Positions 23,497 to 35,739 of a DNA stretch of 64,000 bases are shown in pieces. A program made the translations under genes and the position numbers. The DNA is from Gigaspora rosea (taxonomy: Eukaryota > Glomeromycota > Glomeromycetes > Diversisporales > Gigasporaceae), in contig QKWP01000266.1 in NCBI GenBank assembly GCA_003550325.1, forward strand, positions 92,803 to 156,802. The letters are read 5' to 3'. How positions within the stretch are numbered: position 1 is the stretch's first letter; every line of letters starts with the position of its first letter. The notes beneath the pieces were generated by a model. That model had not been told where the DNA came from. It saw only the letters and a program-made list of their open reading frames with translations, and did no database searches.

Positions 23497-24437
23497 TAGT
23501 GCTCCGAACGGGTCGGTTCGGGTCAGGTTATATCCAACTGAACCCGACCCTAAATTTCGGGTCGGGTTAGGTTGAAAACTTTCGGGTTAGCACTTCAACC
23601 CGACCCGACCCTGACCCGACCCGACCAAACTCGAACCCGACCAGAATTTTTAAGCCCAACATGCTAAAGTTTTAAATAAAATTTTGGCCTTAGATGTAAA
23701 TAAAAAAAAAATAAATGCGTGACCTTAGATGTGAGTAAAAAAAAATTGCATGACCTTAGATGTGAATAAAAAAAAAAGATGTGACGTGTCCTTAGCGTGA
23801 CCTTAGCGTGACCTTAGATGTGAATAAAAAAAAAATTTTCGTTTCGTGATCTTAGATGTGAACATAAAAAAAAAATTTTCGTTTCGTGATCTTAGATGTG
23901 AACATAAAAAAAAAAATGTGTGAGCTTAGATGTAAACATAAAAAAAAAAAAAAAAGAAAAAATTGAGTGACCTTTAATGTAAAAAAAATTATTGTTCATC
24001 ACGTCACCCCTGATCGACCAATTATTTTGTTTGTTTTGATTTTACATTAAACAAAACAAATAACAGGCCGGACTAAGATTAGGATTAGCGTTTGGTAGAT
24101 GCAATAACTAGAGACCCTCACTTTCTAACCCAAAATTTCGCAAGGTTGTTAAAAAAAAGTGTAGTTTCATAGTCAAAATTTTAAGTTAGAAGCGATTGTT
24201 TAAAAAAAATCTTGTTTAATTTCGATTTCGCATTACACCTGATCCTGATCCCGATTGGTTAAATGATAACCGCTATTCTAAAGAAAAAAGACTAATCTAT
24301 ATAAAAATTTGGGTCGGGTCGGGTTAATTCTCAACCCGAACCCGAAACTTTCGGGACAAAATTTTCTAACCCGAACCCGACCCGAACCGAAATTTTGGGT
24401 TGGGTTTCGGGTTGGCCCGACCTGATTCGGAGCACTA
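23497..24437. mobile_element. hAT-like element with GGGTCGGG-rich subterminal arrays (941 bp)
   Basis: The ends TAGTGCTCCGAA and TTCGGAGCACTA are complementary and followed inward by many CCCGACCC/GGGTCGGG words on both sides, typical of transposase-binding subterminal repeats. No ORF. Flanking 8-mers (GTCTGGAT and TACAAGCA) do not match, so it either replaced the end of the element at its left or lost its original flank. Confidence 0.75.
23690..24000. repeat. Tandem minisatellite GACCTTAGATGTGAATAAAA
   Basis: About eight imperfect copies of a 25-40-bp unit with CCTTAGATGTGAA followed by a variable A-run, located within the hAT-like element. One 40-bp version containing TTTTCGTTTCGTGATC is nearly identical in two adjacent copies, so expansion was recent. 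Confidence 0.8.
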
Positions 24438-25241
24438 TACAAGCACCAAACCTATTCAAGCATTAAACCCATTACTGCATTAACAACGTTATACTTGTCT
24501 CAAATACATGAACTAAGCTTTCGTATTCCTAAAGAACATATCAGTAATTATTTCATCAGTCAACTGTATTATAATGTTATTCATACAAACAGTTTGTTGA
24601 AAATCTAATAAAAAAACAGTTTTTAACAAAAAACGCTTCTTGTTACCTTTATTTGTTAATGGTCTACAGTATATAATAGTGTTTTTGGGTAGTTCAATAA
24701 AATGGCCTTTCAACGAAGTTCTTAAAATTTAAGATTCTCATCTAAACAAAGGTCACAATAAATACGTAAAAATTGTTTTTAAAGTCATGTAAACATTTCT
24801 AACTAATGTTGAAGGATTTTCTAACCTACAAAAACTCATGGTGAACTCATGGTGAACTCATGGTAGACTCATGGTGAACTTAAAAAAAACAAAATTAATT
24901 ATCACATAAATAAATCTGATTGGAAATTCTGTCGTACAAATCAGGGAGATCATTTGAAAATATCACATAAAATCAGTAAAAATCGGCCCATATGTTTTTG
25001 ATGATCGCCAGCGAAGCAAACGAGAAAGAAAAGCGAAAAATACAAAAACGGCAGCCTAAACCTACCTTGGATAGGTTAATTAAAAATGTCGAGAAGGTAA
25101 TTTTGCATATATATAGCAACCTAAAATCTCTCCTAACCCTATCCTAAAGTGACCCTAACCCTAAATTTGATTGGCGGTTTATCACGTGATTTATCTCCGC
25201 TTTAGACGTCCCCTAAAATTATCAATGATCATCAATGTGAC
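24438..25241. other. Spacer before the Sel1/kinase gene
   Basis: It holds four copies of an 11-bp repeat ACTCATGGTGA (24834-24877), telomere-like CCTAACCCT words (25133-25165) and a TCCGCTTTAGACG motif (25195) related to the one in the tandem duplication. An open frame at 24513-24713 (minus) is unrecognised and not supported. Confidence 0.5.
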
Positions 25242-25346
25242 AATTCCACACTTGTGTAAGCGTGGAATTTCTAAACTGTTAACGATCATTTCCACATTAT
25301 TGTGGAATCATTCCACGATTTGGAATCATTTCCACAGTTGTGGAAA
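25242..25346. promoter_or_regulatory. Cluster of four TTCCAC/GTGGAA palindromes upstream of the Sel1/kinase gene
   Basis: Four neighbouring near-palindromes share the half-site TTCCAC: 25242-25269, 25290-25307 (TTCCACATTATTGTGGAA), 25310-25326 (ATTCCACGATTTGGAAT) and 25329-25346 (TTTCCACAGTTGTGGAAA). The last ends about 97 bp before the ATG at 25444. This might be a regulator-binding array or a hairpin-rich repeat; I see no direct proof of either. Confidence 0.45.
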
Positions 25347-25443
25347 TAATTCCCCTGCATGACTAAAAAATGCAACAAATATTTAAAAAAGTGAGTGTTC
25401 AAATTTGAATTCTATCGAGTCTTTTAAGTGAAATAGTAAAAAT

Positions 25444-27554
25444 ATGAATTTGATAAGTTCTTCTGAACTTCGTAGCTTGGGATATAATTACCAAAAAGGT
25501 ATTAATGTGAATAAGGATGATAAAAAGGCGATCGAATTATACTTTAAAGCCGCAAGCATGGGTTACTCCACCGCCATGATTGATGTTGGTTTTTGTTATC
25601 TCGATGGAATTGGAGTTGAAAAGGATAAACATAAGGCATTCTTTTATTTTCAAAAATCTGCTGATATAGGTGATGCTCTTGGAACAAAAAATGTTGGAGT
25701 TTGTTATCAAAATGGAATTGGAGTTGAAAAGGATGAACATAAGGCATTCTTTTATTATCAAAAATCTGCTGATATGGGTAACGTTAACGGAATATATAGT
25801 GTTGGTTTATGTTATCGAAATGGAATTGGAGTTGAAAGGGATGAGCATAAGGCATTCTTTTATTATCAAAAATCTGCTGATATGGGTGATGCTCTTGGAA
25901 CATTCTATGTTGGAGATTGTTATTTCCATGGAATTGGAGTAGAAAAGGATGAACATAAGGCATTCTTTTATTATCAAAAATCTGCTGAAATGGGTTACGT
26001 TAATGGAATGATTAATGTTGGTTTATGTTATGCCAATGGAATTGGAGTTGAACAAGATAGACATAAGGCATTCTTTTATTATCAAAAATCTGCTGATATG
26101 GGTAACATTCATGGAATATTTAGTGTTGGAAGTTGTTATCGTGAAGGAGCCGGAGTCTCAAAAGATGAGCACAAAGCTTTTGAATGTTTTCTAAAAGTCG
26201 CTAACTTAAATTATGCTGCTGGAATTGTTCAAGTAGCTCAATGCTATCGAAACGGAATCGGGGTAGATAGAAATATACAAAAAGCTAATTATTGGTATCA
26301 AAGGTAGGTGTTTTTTTTTAAATTATATATTCAAAATACACCATATATTAATTGACTTTTTAAATAACTAGATACAACGAATCGGTAATAAGTGGGTATT
26401 AAATATTTATCAATTTATATTTTATTATTATTAATTATTAATTAATTTTTTTTTTTTATTAAGTCAAATATAAACATGCATGCGAACAATTTGATATTGA
26501 TGAAAATTTAAAAATGATGCTGATTGAAAATAAATATCAATTACCATGGATTCCTTATGAAGAGTTTAATCGCATTATAAGTATAGGAATAGGTGGATTT
26601 GCGATTGTATATCGCGCAAATTGGATCAATAAAAGTAGTGAATTATATACAGCTGTTGCACTTAAAAAACTTAATCCAGATAATCGTAAAAAATTTATAG
26701 AAGAATTAAGAATATTTTGTGAAATCAGATACGTATATCCATCATTTTTAAAGTGCTATGGGATCTCCAAAGACGATGAAGGAAACTATGTCCTAGTTTT
26801 AGAATATGCTAAGAAAAAATCTTTAAGTAATAATCTTTACGAGGTATCACAAATGGATTGGAAGAAAAAATTAAAATTATTGCAATGTATAACTTTTGAT
26901 CTTTATATGATTCATTTTAATGGATTTATCCATAAAGATTTACATAGTGGCAACATTTTACAGGATGATATCGATAACGCATATATTTCAGATCTGGGGC
27001 TTACAACATCAATGGAAAATAAATCAGGAGGATTATATGGGGTCTTGCCTTATATTGCACCTGAAATTTTAATACAACTAGAACAACAAGCATTGTTGAG
27101 TAAAGGCTTAACTAGGAAAATAATATTTACACAATCATCAGATATTTATTCGTTAGGAATAATTATGACAGAAATATCAACAGGATCTAGAGCCTTTGAT
27201 GACCATGATTTTAAGGATCTTGCAATAAAAATTCGTTTGGGAATAAGACCTGAGTTTGCCCCGGGAACTCCTGATTGCTACATAGAATTAGCGAAACATT
27301 GCATGGATCCTGATCCTCAAAAACGGCCTACTGCAGTAGAAATAACGAGTAAACTTTATAAATGGAATAGAAGTATTGAAAATTCAATGGATATAGATGA
27401 AATTAAAATGCAATTTCTAGAAGCTGACAAGATCAGACCAAATCCTGTGATGAAAATACACCCGGATCAAATGTACAACTCAAAGCCCATTAGCACGCGG
27501 AATCTAAAAGGTAGTAACCAAATAAAAAGTATGGAGATTCCTAATAAATATTAA
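25444..27554 (+). CDS. Sel1-repeat protein fused by splicing to a tyrosine-kinase-like kinase domain
   Basis: Exon 1 (25444-26303) encodes about 287 residues made of seven or more Sel1-type helical repeats of 36 aa, with core GIGVEKDEHKAFFYYQKSA repeated nearly unchanged. Exon 3 (26464-27554) encodes a kinase: glycine loop GIGGFA, VALKK lysine, catalytic HKDLHSGN, DLG in place of DFG, IAPE and SSDIYSLG. I join them by a 20-bp exon 26372-26391 and introns 26304-26371 and 26392-26463, all GT-AG and frame-keeping, giving about 656 aa and a linker ending in HACEQFDIDENLK. A stop lies in frame upstream of the ATG. Sel1 repeats usually mediate protein contacts, so the likely job is a signalling kinase with its own adaptor. 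The alternative is two genes, one ending at 26307 and one starting near 26514. Confidence 0.8.
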
Positions 27555-27611
27555 GGGGTTTTTATTTCCTTATATTTTTGTTTAAATCAGTTCGGTTACT
27601 ATAAAAACTTA

Positions 27612-27770
27612 TGCAGCCAGACCACTTTAAATGCATAACCGAGGTGCATATAAAAAAACCTTGCATTAGAGGGGTATGCATTTAAAGACGAAAATATCTA
27701 AGTAGCATATATGTTGGTCCAAACCAAGCCATGCATTTAGGGAAGTTTTAATTAGAGAGGTCTGACTGTA
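27612..27770. mobile_element. TA-inserting MITE just 3' of the kinase stop
   Basis: The left end TGCAGCCAGACCACT and the complement of the right end TACAGTCAGACCTCT match at most positions; TA flanks both ends (27610-27611, 27771-27772). The interior has TGCATTTAA words. It lies about 57 bp after the stop codon, so it may supply part of the 3' UTR. Confidence 0.75.
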
Positions 27771-27772
27771 TA

Positions 27773-30700
27773 AATTTATCTAAAGAAATGTATGATTCTA
27801 TATTATTAAGTTTCATAGCCAATTATCCCTTAAACCATTTCAAATTCAGAGCTATAAGAAAGCTTTAGATTTATTTTCTTAAAAAATTTATATATCTATA
27901 CAAATATATTTTTTTAATTGGTATACGTCAAGCTATTCTGATAAATTTAGTACACCCAAAAAAATTATTTTAAATTAATTATTCGACCAAATTTATTGAA
28001 ATTTTGTCAAAATTATTTAAAAATAGAACTATCTTTCTATATAATTTTACTATGAAAATTTTGTAGAGTTTAATATCAAACCTTTGGTTTTTTCTAAAAT
28101 TTTGGTGTACTTAATTTAGTGTAGTTTAAAAAATTATACAGTATAAAAATTTATAATAAAATTAAAAAAATACCAAATTTTTAGATGATTTTGAATCAAA
28201 TTTTGAACTTGGTATAATTAAAAAAAATAAATAACAGTTTTTTTAATAGCTTAAATAACCCTGTTTTAAAGCAACATATATCTAAAAATGGTCAGTTTTT
28301 TTGTATATTTTTAATTAGACATAAAAAATTAAGAGTACAGACATTTTACCAAATTTTGAAATAAAATCAACTAAATTGATATATTTATTGGTTTAGTTAG
28401 GATAATTGAGAATTTTATTAATGTAAAATATAATTGAATTCTTCGACAATGTCTAGTTAAATTAGATGTTTATACGTAATTTGAAAGTAACTGTATCTAA
28501 GGGGCACATACTTTGAAAGAATAGCAAACAAACATTATTTCGAGTCGGAATACAGTTAAAATTTACTAATAAATCAGTAGCTCACATAATAATTAGACTC
28601 GTCAGCTCATTACTCGAATAATAATTCAAGTTTATTATGATTCGAATCATGATTCATGAGATTTGTGAGTTAAAATAATTCACACATTACATTAATATTT
28701 CATATTAATATTTAAAAGAGCGAGCATATTTATATACTTAACATTAATGGTTGCCATAATTGAAACTGGATTTTGGAACATCAAGTTTATTATTTATCAG
28801 GCAGGCTCTTAAAAAATCTAATCATTGAAACATTTAGAAAGCATGTCATTGATTAATCTGGTACCTACGTATAACCACTTTTATAAATAGTAATTTTGTT
28901 GATTCAAATAATTCAAATAAATTCAAATAAATTCAATCAAATGACTCGAGTCTTTTCTGAGCTAAATTCGTGAATCACGAGTTGAGACAGGGCCATATCA
29001 CTAAGTCCACATAATAAGTAAGTTGTCCAGATGATAATTTGATAGTTTGCTATAATATAGTTGGCAAGTATTATTGCTTAATACCTGCTTGATTGTAATT
29101 AGGGCCGTTACAATTTTACGATACATGTAAATTTGCTAAGTTTCAATAAATCATATGTAATCATCACGTTATATAAAAATTCCGGCTTTACAAAAGTTCA
29201 GCCGGTATTATTTGCATCAATTTGATTTAAATATACATTTGTATGTTAAACAAATATGTGAAGTTGTGTTTTGATGTTTATATAGAATAGGAATTTTAGT
29301 ATTACTTTATATAGGAATAGTGTTTTCCGCTATGCTCCGGACAATAGTACACACCATTTGCATTTCACTGTCGCTGGAATATAAATGTTGTAAGTAGGAA
29401 CGAATTTTAGGAATTCTCTGGTTAAATTAGGGTTAGGGTACGGGTGTACATATGATCAAATCAACCCCAAAAAAATGCTGGTTTTATATAAATTCTGAAT
29501 CTCGAACAAAATAGAAAGAAAAGATTTACAGAGTCGCATGTGAACCATCATTTGTTCATTCCGTAAAATTCCGAAAAAATTAGTACTGTACTTTGTAACT
29601 TCTGTACTACTCAACGAAAATTCTATATATGAAAACGAGAAAAATACATATGATTGATGAACAAAATAACATATAGTCATACAGAGATAATCAGCCAGAA
29701 TCATATTTTGCGTTTAATATAATTGGTTTTGACAATGTTTGGCAGTGCATTATTTCGAAAACTAAAATTGAAGCCTTTATTAAGCTGCTAAATTTATTGA
29801 TAATAATAATATATTGATGCCAGAGTTTGAATCTAATTATTGTCTCTTTAAATTATGTGTCTTAAAATTATGTTTCGGAGTTATTTTGCTATACTTTAAT
29901 GCAGGAGACGCTAGGATTTTAACTTTTTAGGCTTGCTCATTGTACCAAAAAAAAAAAAAAAAAAATCCGCTAGTATAAATTAGATTTTTACAATGCTAAT
30001 CTTCTTAAAAGTTGTGATATTACATATCGGTCATCAATAGGTTCGGAAATTGATACTTATGAGTTTAGGAAGCTGATAGCCACGTTTTAAAAGTGAAAAG
30101 TAGTATAATAGACTTATTTCAATATCGTGAAAAATATTTATTAGATTTAAAAGGTCACATAACTCATTTTATAGAGAAATCCCTACAAAGTTTAGAACTC
30201 TACCTGTGTCTTTATCCGTTAATATTTATGCAGTCACCCAGCTATGTACTGTACTTGCAATTCTTGCATGCTGCTAGCGAACGAATTTGAAGTTATAAAA
30301 GTTTCTTTTTACTGTATTAATACAAATTAAATTCTTATTTTTAAGATCAAAATGTTTCAAACATTACATGTACCAACTAATGGTTATTAAAAATTTAGAA
30401 GTATAAAATTTAACCATTTATTGAGACTCTAAAGTTTTCTCCAAGTCCTATGAATGAATTGCCATCATGTCTATCAAAAAAAAATTGTAAACTATTGCGT
30501 ATTATATTCTAAATGACTAAAAATCTTACATATTGTAAAATCCATCTTTATATAGCGTAAATCATAAATTCTCTGTCTAAACTATTCATTCACAATATTT
30601 CCATTTGGACTAATAAACTATTTAAGAAACTTTAAACCCGGTCAGTAAATATATCATATTCTGAATAATGCTTTCAAAAACTTTTTCTAGTAAATATATA

Positions 30701-31522
30701 TATTTTTTTTTTGAAAGAATGGCAATGACTAATAACAATAATTTTCCATACAATTATATATCATAAATGAGTGTTGGCAAGAAAACCTATATGTACAAAT
30801 TTAAGTTTCACTGCACCAAATTTCTGAAAATTATAACTTGATCACAGTACGATCAGTGTTCTGGTAGTTTTGGTGCATTAATCAATGCAAATTTACCAAG
30901 ATTAGAGCACTGACCGTAATCTGCTTCAATTATGTAATTCATAAACACAATTCTCTGATTTATCAACAAACCATTAATCCGGGTAAATCCGTTTTAGATA
31001 TCTTATAACTTATTTAGTCAATGAAGCAAGATAAATTCCATATAATGATATTAAATGCTTGACCAAACTAATCAGTTATCTGGCAGTGCATGCTTGATAA
31101 CTATTTATATTGAGAAAAAAATAATTATATAATTCTAGAAGTCTTTTTTTTTTTTTTTTGTTATATTACACTATAGTGAAAGTGTAATTGGATGATCACG
31201 GAATTAACGTGCGTCACATTATTCCAAACGCTAATTATTTTATTTAATCATAAGAGTTAATCTAGAAATTCCAGAATATTTAAGCCGCTGAATAAAAATA
31301 ACATCAAGATTCTATTGTAACCGAAGTGTACCGAAGTAAGTACCGGTACTGTATGGAAATGACAGAATATGACAAAGAATGTTCGATTAATTATTTTCTC
31401 AAATATTTAAAGACTAATTTTCCCTCGCATTTAATTCTTTGAAACAAAGATATCAATTATTAAGTAATTTGTAAAATGGCAAATAATCATTGCCAATCAA
31501 ATTGTTAACACAAATTACTTAC
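27773..31522. other. Long AT-rich gene-poor stretch
   Basis: No supported gene. A foldback at about 27915-28130 shares AAATTTAGTACACC-type sequence with the TIR element at 22280-23164. Around 28560-29000 there are GACTCG and TTCAAATAAATTC words resembling hAT remnants, with a possible end near GAGACAGGGCC (28985). Poly-A (29947-29966) and poly-T (31145-31159) runs occur. Frames at 29456-29704 and 30093-30290 show no family features. Confidence 0.4.
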
Positions 31523-32433
31523 ATAAATTGGATCCTTCGGATGTACATATCTTTCCGACAATTTGGAACAAACCCGGATTCTATCTGGATATGATGCATT
31601 AGAGCATTGATTGATCTTGAAATTATTGCGAAAATTTCGCTTTACATTTGGGAAAATTATACAACTCACGTAGAACAAGACATTCACATAAATATTGCTT
31701 CCTGTGTAAATGAATGCAAATGAAGAATCCTCAAATTTTTGACCACCAGCTCCAGGTCCCATGAGATATCGTGGTGTTGAGAAGAGAGTGACCATTGACC
31801 CACCGTTGATCCATATTAGACATACGGGTCAATCGGACACGCTCTTTCACCGCTGAATATTTTTTTAAAAATGATATCTAAATTAAATCAGAATCGTAAA
31901 TATTCTTGTTTCTTAGTTTCTCAAATGGATATATAATATGCATATAAGTGATAATCGAAATTTTTGATGCATACTACTGTAACGAATAATTTTTCCTTCG
32001 TCTCCTCATTTCGTATTTGTATAATTCTTTAAGTTGTCACCTACCTTCCATAATTGTACCATCATAGTCATGTTGATCCTACCTTAAGAGTATTAGGCAT
32101 TATTTTGCGTAGTTATAGCGTAACGCCAGTTTTTCCGCGTAACGCTAGTTTTTCAACGTAACGCTAGTTTATTAGCGCATCGCTAGAAATTCAGCGTAAC
32201 GCTCTATAATTTTTAAATGTATATAAAGGCTTGCTCTCACCTTGGTTAATAAAGATATACATTCCCTCAAAATTCCTATATGAAATAAAAGTTACATAAT
32301 TTCGTTCCTTTTGTAAATAAATGCCTAATAAATCATAAATATCCGTTTCCCATAAATAACTGCCCAATTCATGTGACCTTCTAACGTCAACCATCGGAGT
32401 TAAACTCGGCATGAAAGTAACAAGCTCTCCCAT
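31523..32433 (-). CDS. Exons of an unidentified, possibly broken gene
   Basis: Three segments look coding on the minus strand. 32241-32433 starts with ATG (MGELVTFMPSLTP, about 64 codons) and ends at a GTGAGA donor. 31670 to about 31836 contains STPRYLMGPGAGG and FEDSSFAFIYTGSN and ends at GTGAGT. 31523-31615, after a 54-bp intron, contains NQCSNASYPDRIRVCSKLSE and ends at GTAAGT. I found no clean acceptor in frame for the middle segment: a stop (TGA) precedes it with no AG between, and a neighbouring frame is open, so a frameshift or pseudogene is likely. No family recognised, and further exons toward lower coordinates were not identified. Confidence 0.35.
32117..32203. repeat. Short array of GCGTAACGCTAG repeats
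   Basis: Four to five imperfect copies of a roughly 20-bp unit with core GCGTAACGC, separated by AGTTTTT spacers, with complementary TATAG-type ends (TTATAGCG and CTCTATAA). It lies between the first two putative exons of the gene at 31523-32433. It may be a miniature foldback element. Confidence 0.7.
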
Positions 32434-33299
32434 ACGATGGTGACACTACCCACAAGTACTGTATATCAATGTAATATACACATTACTCTAAAGTTGATTA
32501 CTTATGAACCTGTATGCTTATCTTTAAAAGATCATGGGCATTTATAATCAAAGAATAAAGCTACATACACTGCCATTTGTTAAAATGTCTGTACATCCCT
32601 TATACTGTATATCCTAAATTTCAAGATATACAGATACTTTATGACTGTTTAAATCTTACACTTATTAACTGCAATAAAATTATAGATTCATAGTTGCTTT
32701 CTTAAGACTCGAATATCACCTTTTTTTAATTAGTTGTCGTTAAATATAATCCTTATGATAGAACCTGTAAATCACAATAATTAAACTTATTATCGCATTA
32801 GACACAAGACGAATTTGCAAACGTTTTTTTTTCATAATTGTCATTCCAAGAAATATATTTAAAATTTAATAGTAGTATTAAGCAAATTGTTTATGAGTTC
32901 ATTTTAATGAATAAACGTAAGCTTTTCTAGAGATCGAAATGGCGCAAAAAAAAAATAAATAAATAAAATAAAATAAATTAAGTCTTTGCCAGTCCTCCTT
33001 TACTGATTTTGGTAGACCTGGATAAATTTTTTAGATTATACTGCCCATTCAAGTTTCAATGAAAATTCAATAACTGCATTATTTGTTTTTTGTTCATTCT
33101 TATAGTATAAGCATAAGCATGGTGTGAATTTTTTTCTCTTCATAAATAAATAATGTGGCTTAATTAATTCAGTTGTGTACACCTATTTTAACCTAATTTA
33201 ATAAAACCTGATTTAATAGATGATCTACATATTGCAGTATTGCACAATTACAAAAGTCATTATACATACATTACAGTTTTAAGAACCTTCTTGAAGAAA
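32434..33299. other. Intergenic region between divergent genes
   Basis: It lies between the minus-strand candidate gene and the plus-strand dehydrogenase and should hold both promoters. It is AT-rich, with an AAATAAATAAATAAAATAAAATAA-like run at 32948-32978 described by its A/T composition. No ORF or clear motif seen. Confidence 0.4.
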
Positions 33300-34767
33300 A
33301 TGAGCTTTATCACTAAAGTAATTTTAGTAACTGGTGGTGTAAGTACGATGTAAACTTTATTAACCATCAATTAAATTTTATATAATAAAATGTTTGTTCT
33401 TTTTTTTTAATTTTAATTAACAAAGAATAAAGGAATTGGCTATGCAATTGTACGAAACCTTGCCCTAAGCTATGCGAACTTATCGTCATCTCAGCCCCTT
33501 ACAATTTTATTGACAGCACGTAATCCAATACTAGGTCAAAATTCAACAGATCAATTACATGAAGAATTAAAACCTAAGAATGTTTTAACGAATTATGGTG
33601 GAAACGTAAATTTGAAGTTTTTAAGATTGGATATAACCGATGAACAAAGCATAAAAGATGTCAAGAAGGTTATTGAGAAAGATTATGGAGGTATAATTAT
33701 CGTGTTATTAAAAATTTATAGAAACAAATACGGATACAACCGAATATATATTAACCAGTTGTCTTTAAAGGACTTGATGTTTTAATTAATAATGCGGCGA
33801 TAGGTAAATTTCAATAGAAGAATAACTTAAAAAAATTTATACAAGATTTACTGCAGTGCTAGCATTTTTCGTTTAATTCACATAGCATTCAAAGGAGATG
33901 CATTCGATGTTAATGTTGTTAGTACAACGTTTGCCACCAATTTTTATGGTACACTCAACTTAATCAATCATTTTTATCCTCTTATTCGCCCAAATGGCCG
34001 TATTGTTAATGTCTCTAGTTCTGTCGGACGATTATATATTGTAAGTAAAGCTTTGGGGCAAGAATTTTCTAAAGAAGATCTAGATATGGATGGTCTAATT
34101 GAGCTGATGAAGAGATTTGAGGTTTGCTTTCAATATGTGAAATTAATTTTATGAAAATATCAATAACTGTTATTTATTTAAAGTATTTTTTTTCATCAGG
34201 ATGCCGTTGAGAAAGATACATATAAACAGGAAGGATGGCCTCGTCAAGGTAAAAGTTAGTGATAATAGTATCTGAAATTTCGGAAATTGGTGAAAATTTC
34301 GTTTCCGTTTATCTAATGGTAACATTCATTCATTAATTCCCTGTGATCAAATTTATTATTAAAGCTTATGCTGTGTCCAAACTTGGATTAATGATAATGA
34401 CAAAAATTTTGGCTCGCCGCGCTGATAAAGAGGGTAATAATATTAAAGTATTTTCATGTTGTCCTGGTTGGGTAAGTTTAATATTTCTATGGTTTTAACT
34501 ATAAACCATTGAATAGTTTACAATATATTGGCATTTTTCTAGGTTAAAACGGACATGGCTGGTGAAAGAGCACCGCTTACTCCTGGTATGTATTTTCACT
34601 ATTTTCTTTTGCTTTATATTTATATTTCAAAGATTTAATGTTAAATATGTTTATTTACAAAAGATCAAGGTGCAAAAATTCCAGTGTTACTTGCTCTAGA
34701 CGAAAATATTGTTATTCAAAATCCTAATGGATCATTTTTGAAAGAAAAAAAAAACTCGAAATTGTAA
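33300..34767 (+). CDS. Short-chain dehydrogenase/reductase, carbonyl reductase-like (eight exons)
   Basis: Exons: 33300-33338, 33426-33690, 33771-33803, 33886-34121, 34200-34248, 34365-34471, 34543-34585 and 34664-34767. All seven introns (71-116 bp) are GT-AG and restore the frame, giving 278 aa, close to the length of carbonyl reductases of the CBR1 type. Rossmann-fold motifs are present in order: VTGGNKGIGYA at the N-terminus (TGxxxGIG nucleotide loop), LDVLINNAAI (NNAG-like), GRIVNVSSSVG with the catalytic Ser, and AYAVSKLGL with the Y-x-x-x-K pair, followed by CCPGWVKTDM. It should use NAD(P)H to reduce a carbonyl substrate in the cytosol; the substrate cannot be read from sequence. No neighbouring pathway genes. 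Confidence 0.93.
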
Positions 34768-35739
34768 CTTACAGTAGCTGTATTACGTAATTAAAGCATA
34801 CGACAAAAAATTTATGTTTTGTTATGTGCCGTAACTTGTCTTTTATCTATTTGCGTTACATCGAAATTAATGTGCATTATTCATAAATTTAAAGTAACGT
34901 ATTTTATTTCACAATTTACATAAATTTATACAAATGCAAATTTTATATTGTATGTATAAAATTATCATTATCAAATAAAACAAGCAGCAAATGCTAGAGT
35001 TCGGGCAAGTCAATAGCTAAAAACTTTTTGATCCGAAATTTTGTGAAGAATTTTTTATTTGAGAAGCGATAAAAAATATCCTCGTCGATTTTCTCGTTAT
35101 AAATTTAAATTTTAGCACTATTCCATTTAATGTCTTAAAATTTATTTATATTCATTACTTTAAATTTTCAAAGAAAAAACCGTGCCAAAAGCAAGAAAAT
35201 GAATTCACCTAATGGAGGCCAACTTTTTCTAAGTTAAATCATAGCGATAGGCAAAGATTTCTAATTCCAATCCGAAGGTTGAAAATCTTTTTCTATATGT
35301 TATATTAGGAATACTAAAATAATATCAGTCTGTTTATAACCATCTTAAAAAAAATCTTAATAAAATCTTAAAAACGTCTTAAAATAATCTTAAACAATAA
35401 TTATATAATTGTCTTATAATAATTTATAATTACTGTATTAACTGTTAAACTATAATAATATTATTATTTTTAGATATTGAATCTTAAAATAATTTTTTAA
35501 TTATAAAAAAAATAATATTAATAACTTTAATATTATCTTAAACTATCTTAAACTCATCTGCTAGTTTCTGTAAAGTTGTTCACTTTAATGATTGTGTTTC
35601 AAGAAATGTACATATCAGATATGATTATAAATAATAGGTTTTATTAATTTATATCTTTTGTTCATCTAAGCTTTTAAATATTTACTATTGTATATAAGTC
35701 TATTTATTTTTCTATTTTCCTATAAAAATATTTGATAAA
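34768..35739. other. AT-rich spacer with ATCTTAAAA words
   Basis: It includes the 3' flank of the dehydrogenase gene. Around 35343-35400 the word ATCTTAAAA or a close variant recurs about six times, with related ATCTTAAACT words at 35534-35555, probably a decayed element. No gene. Confidence 0.4.

Noticed and set aside
25537..25942. Several frames overlapping the Sel1 gene on both strands
   Set aside because: They are periodic shadows of the 108-bp Sel1 repeats.
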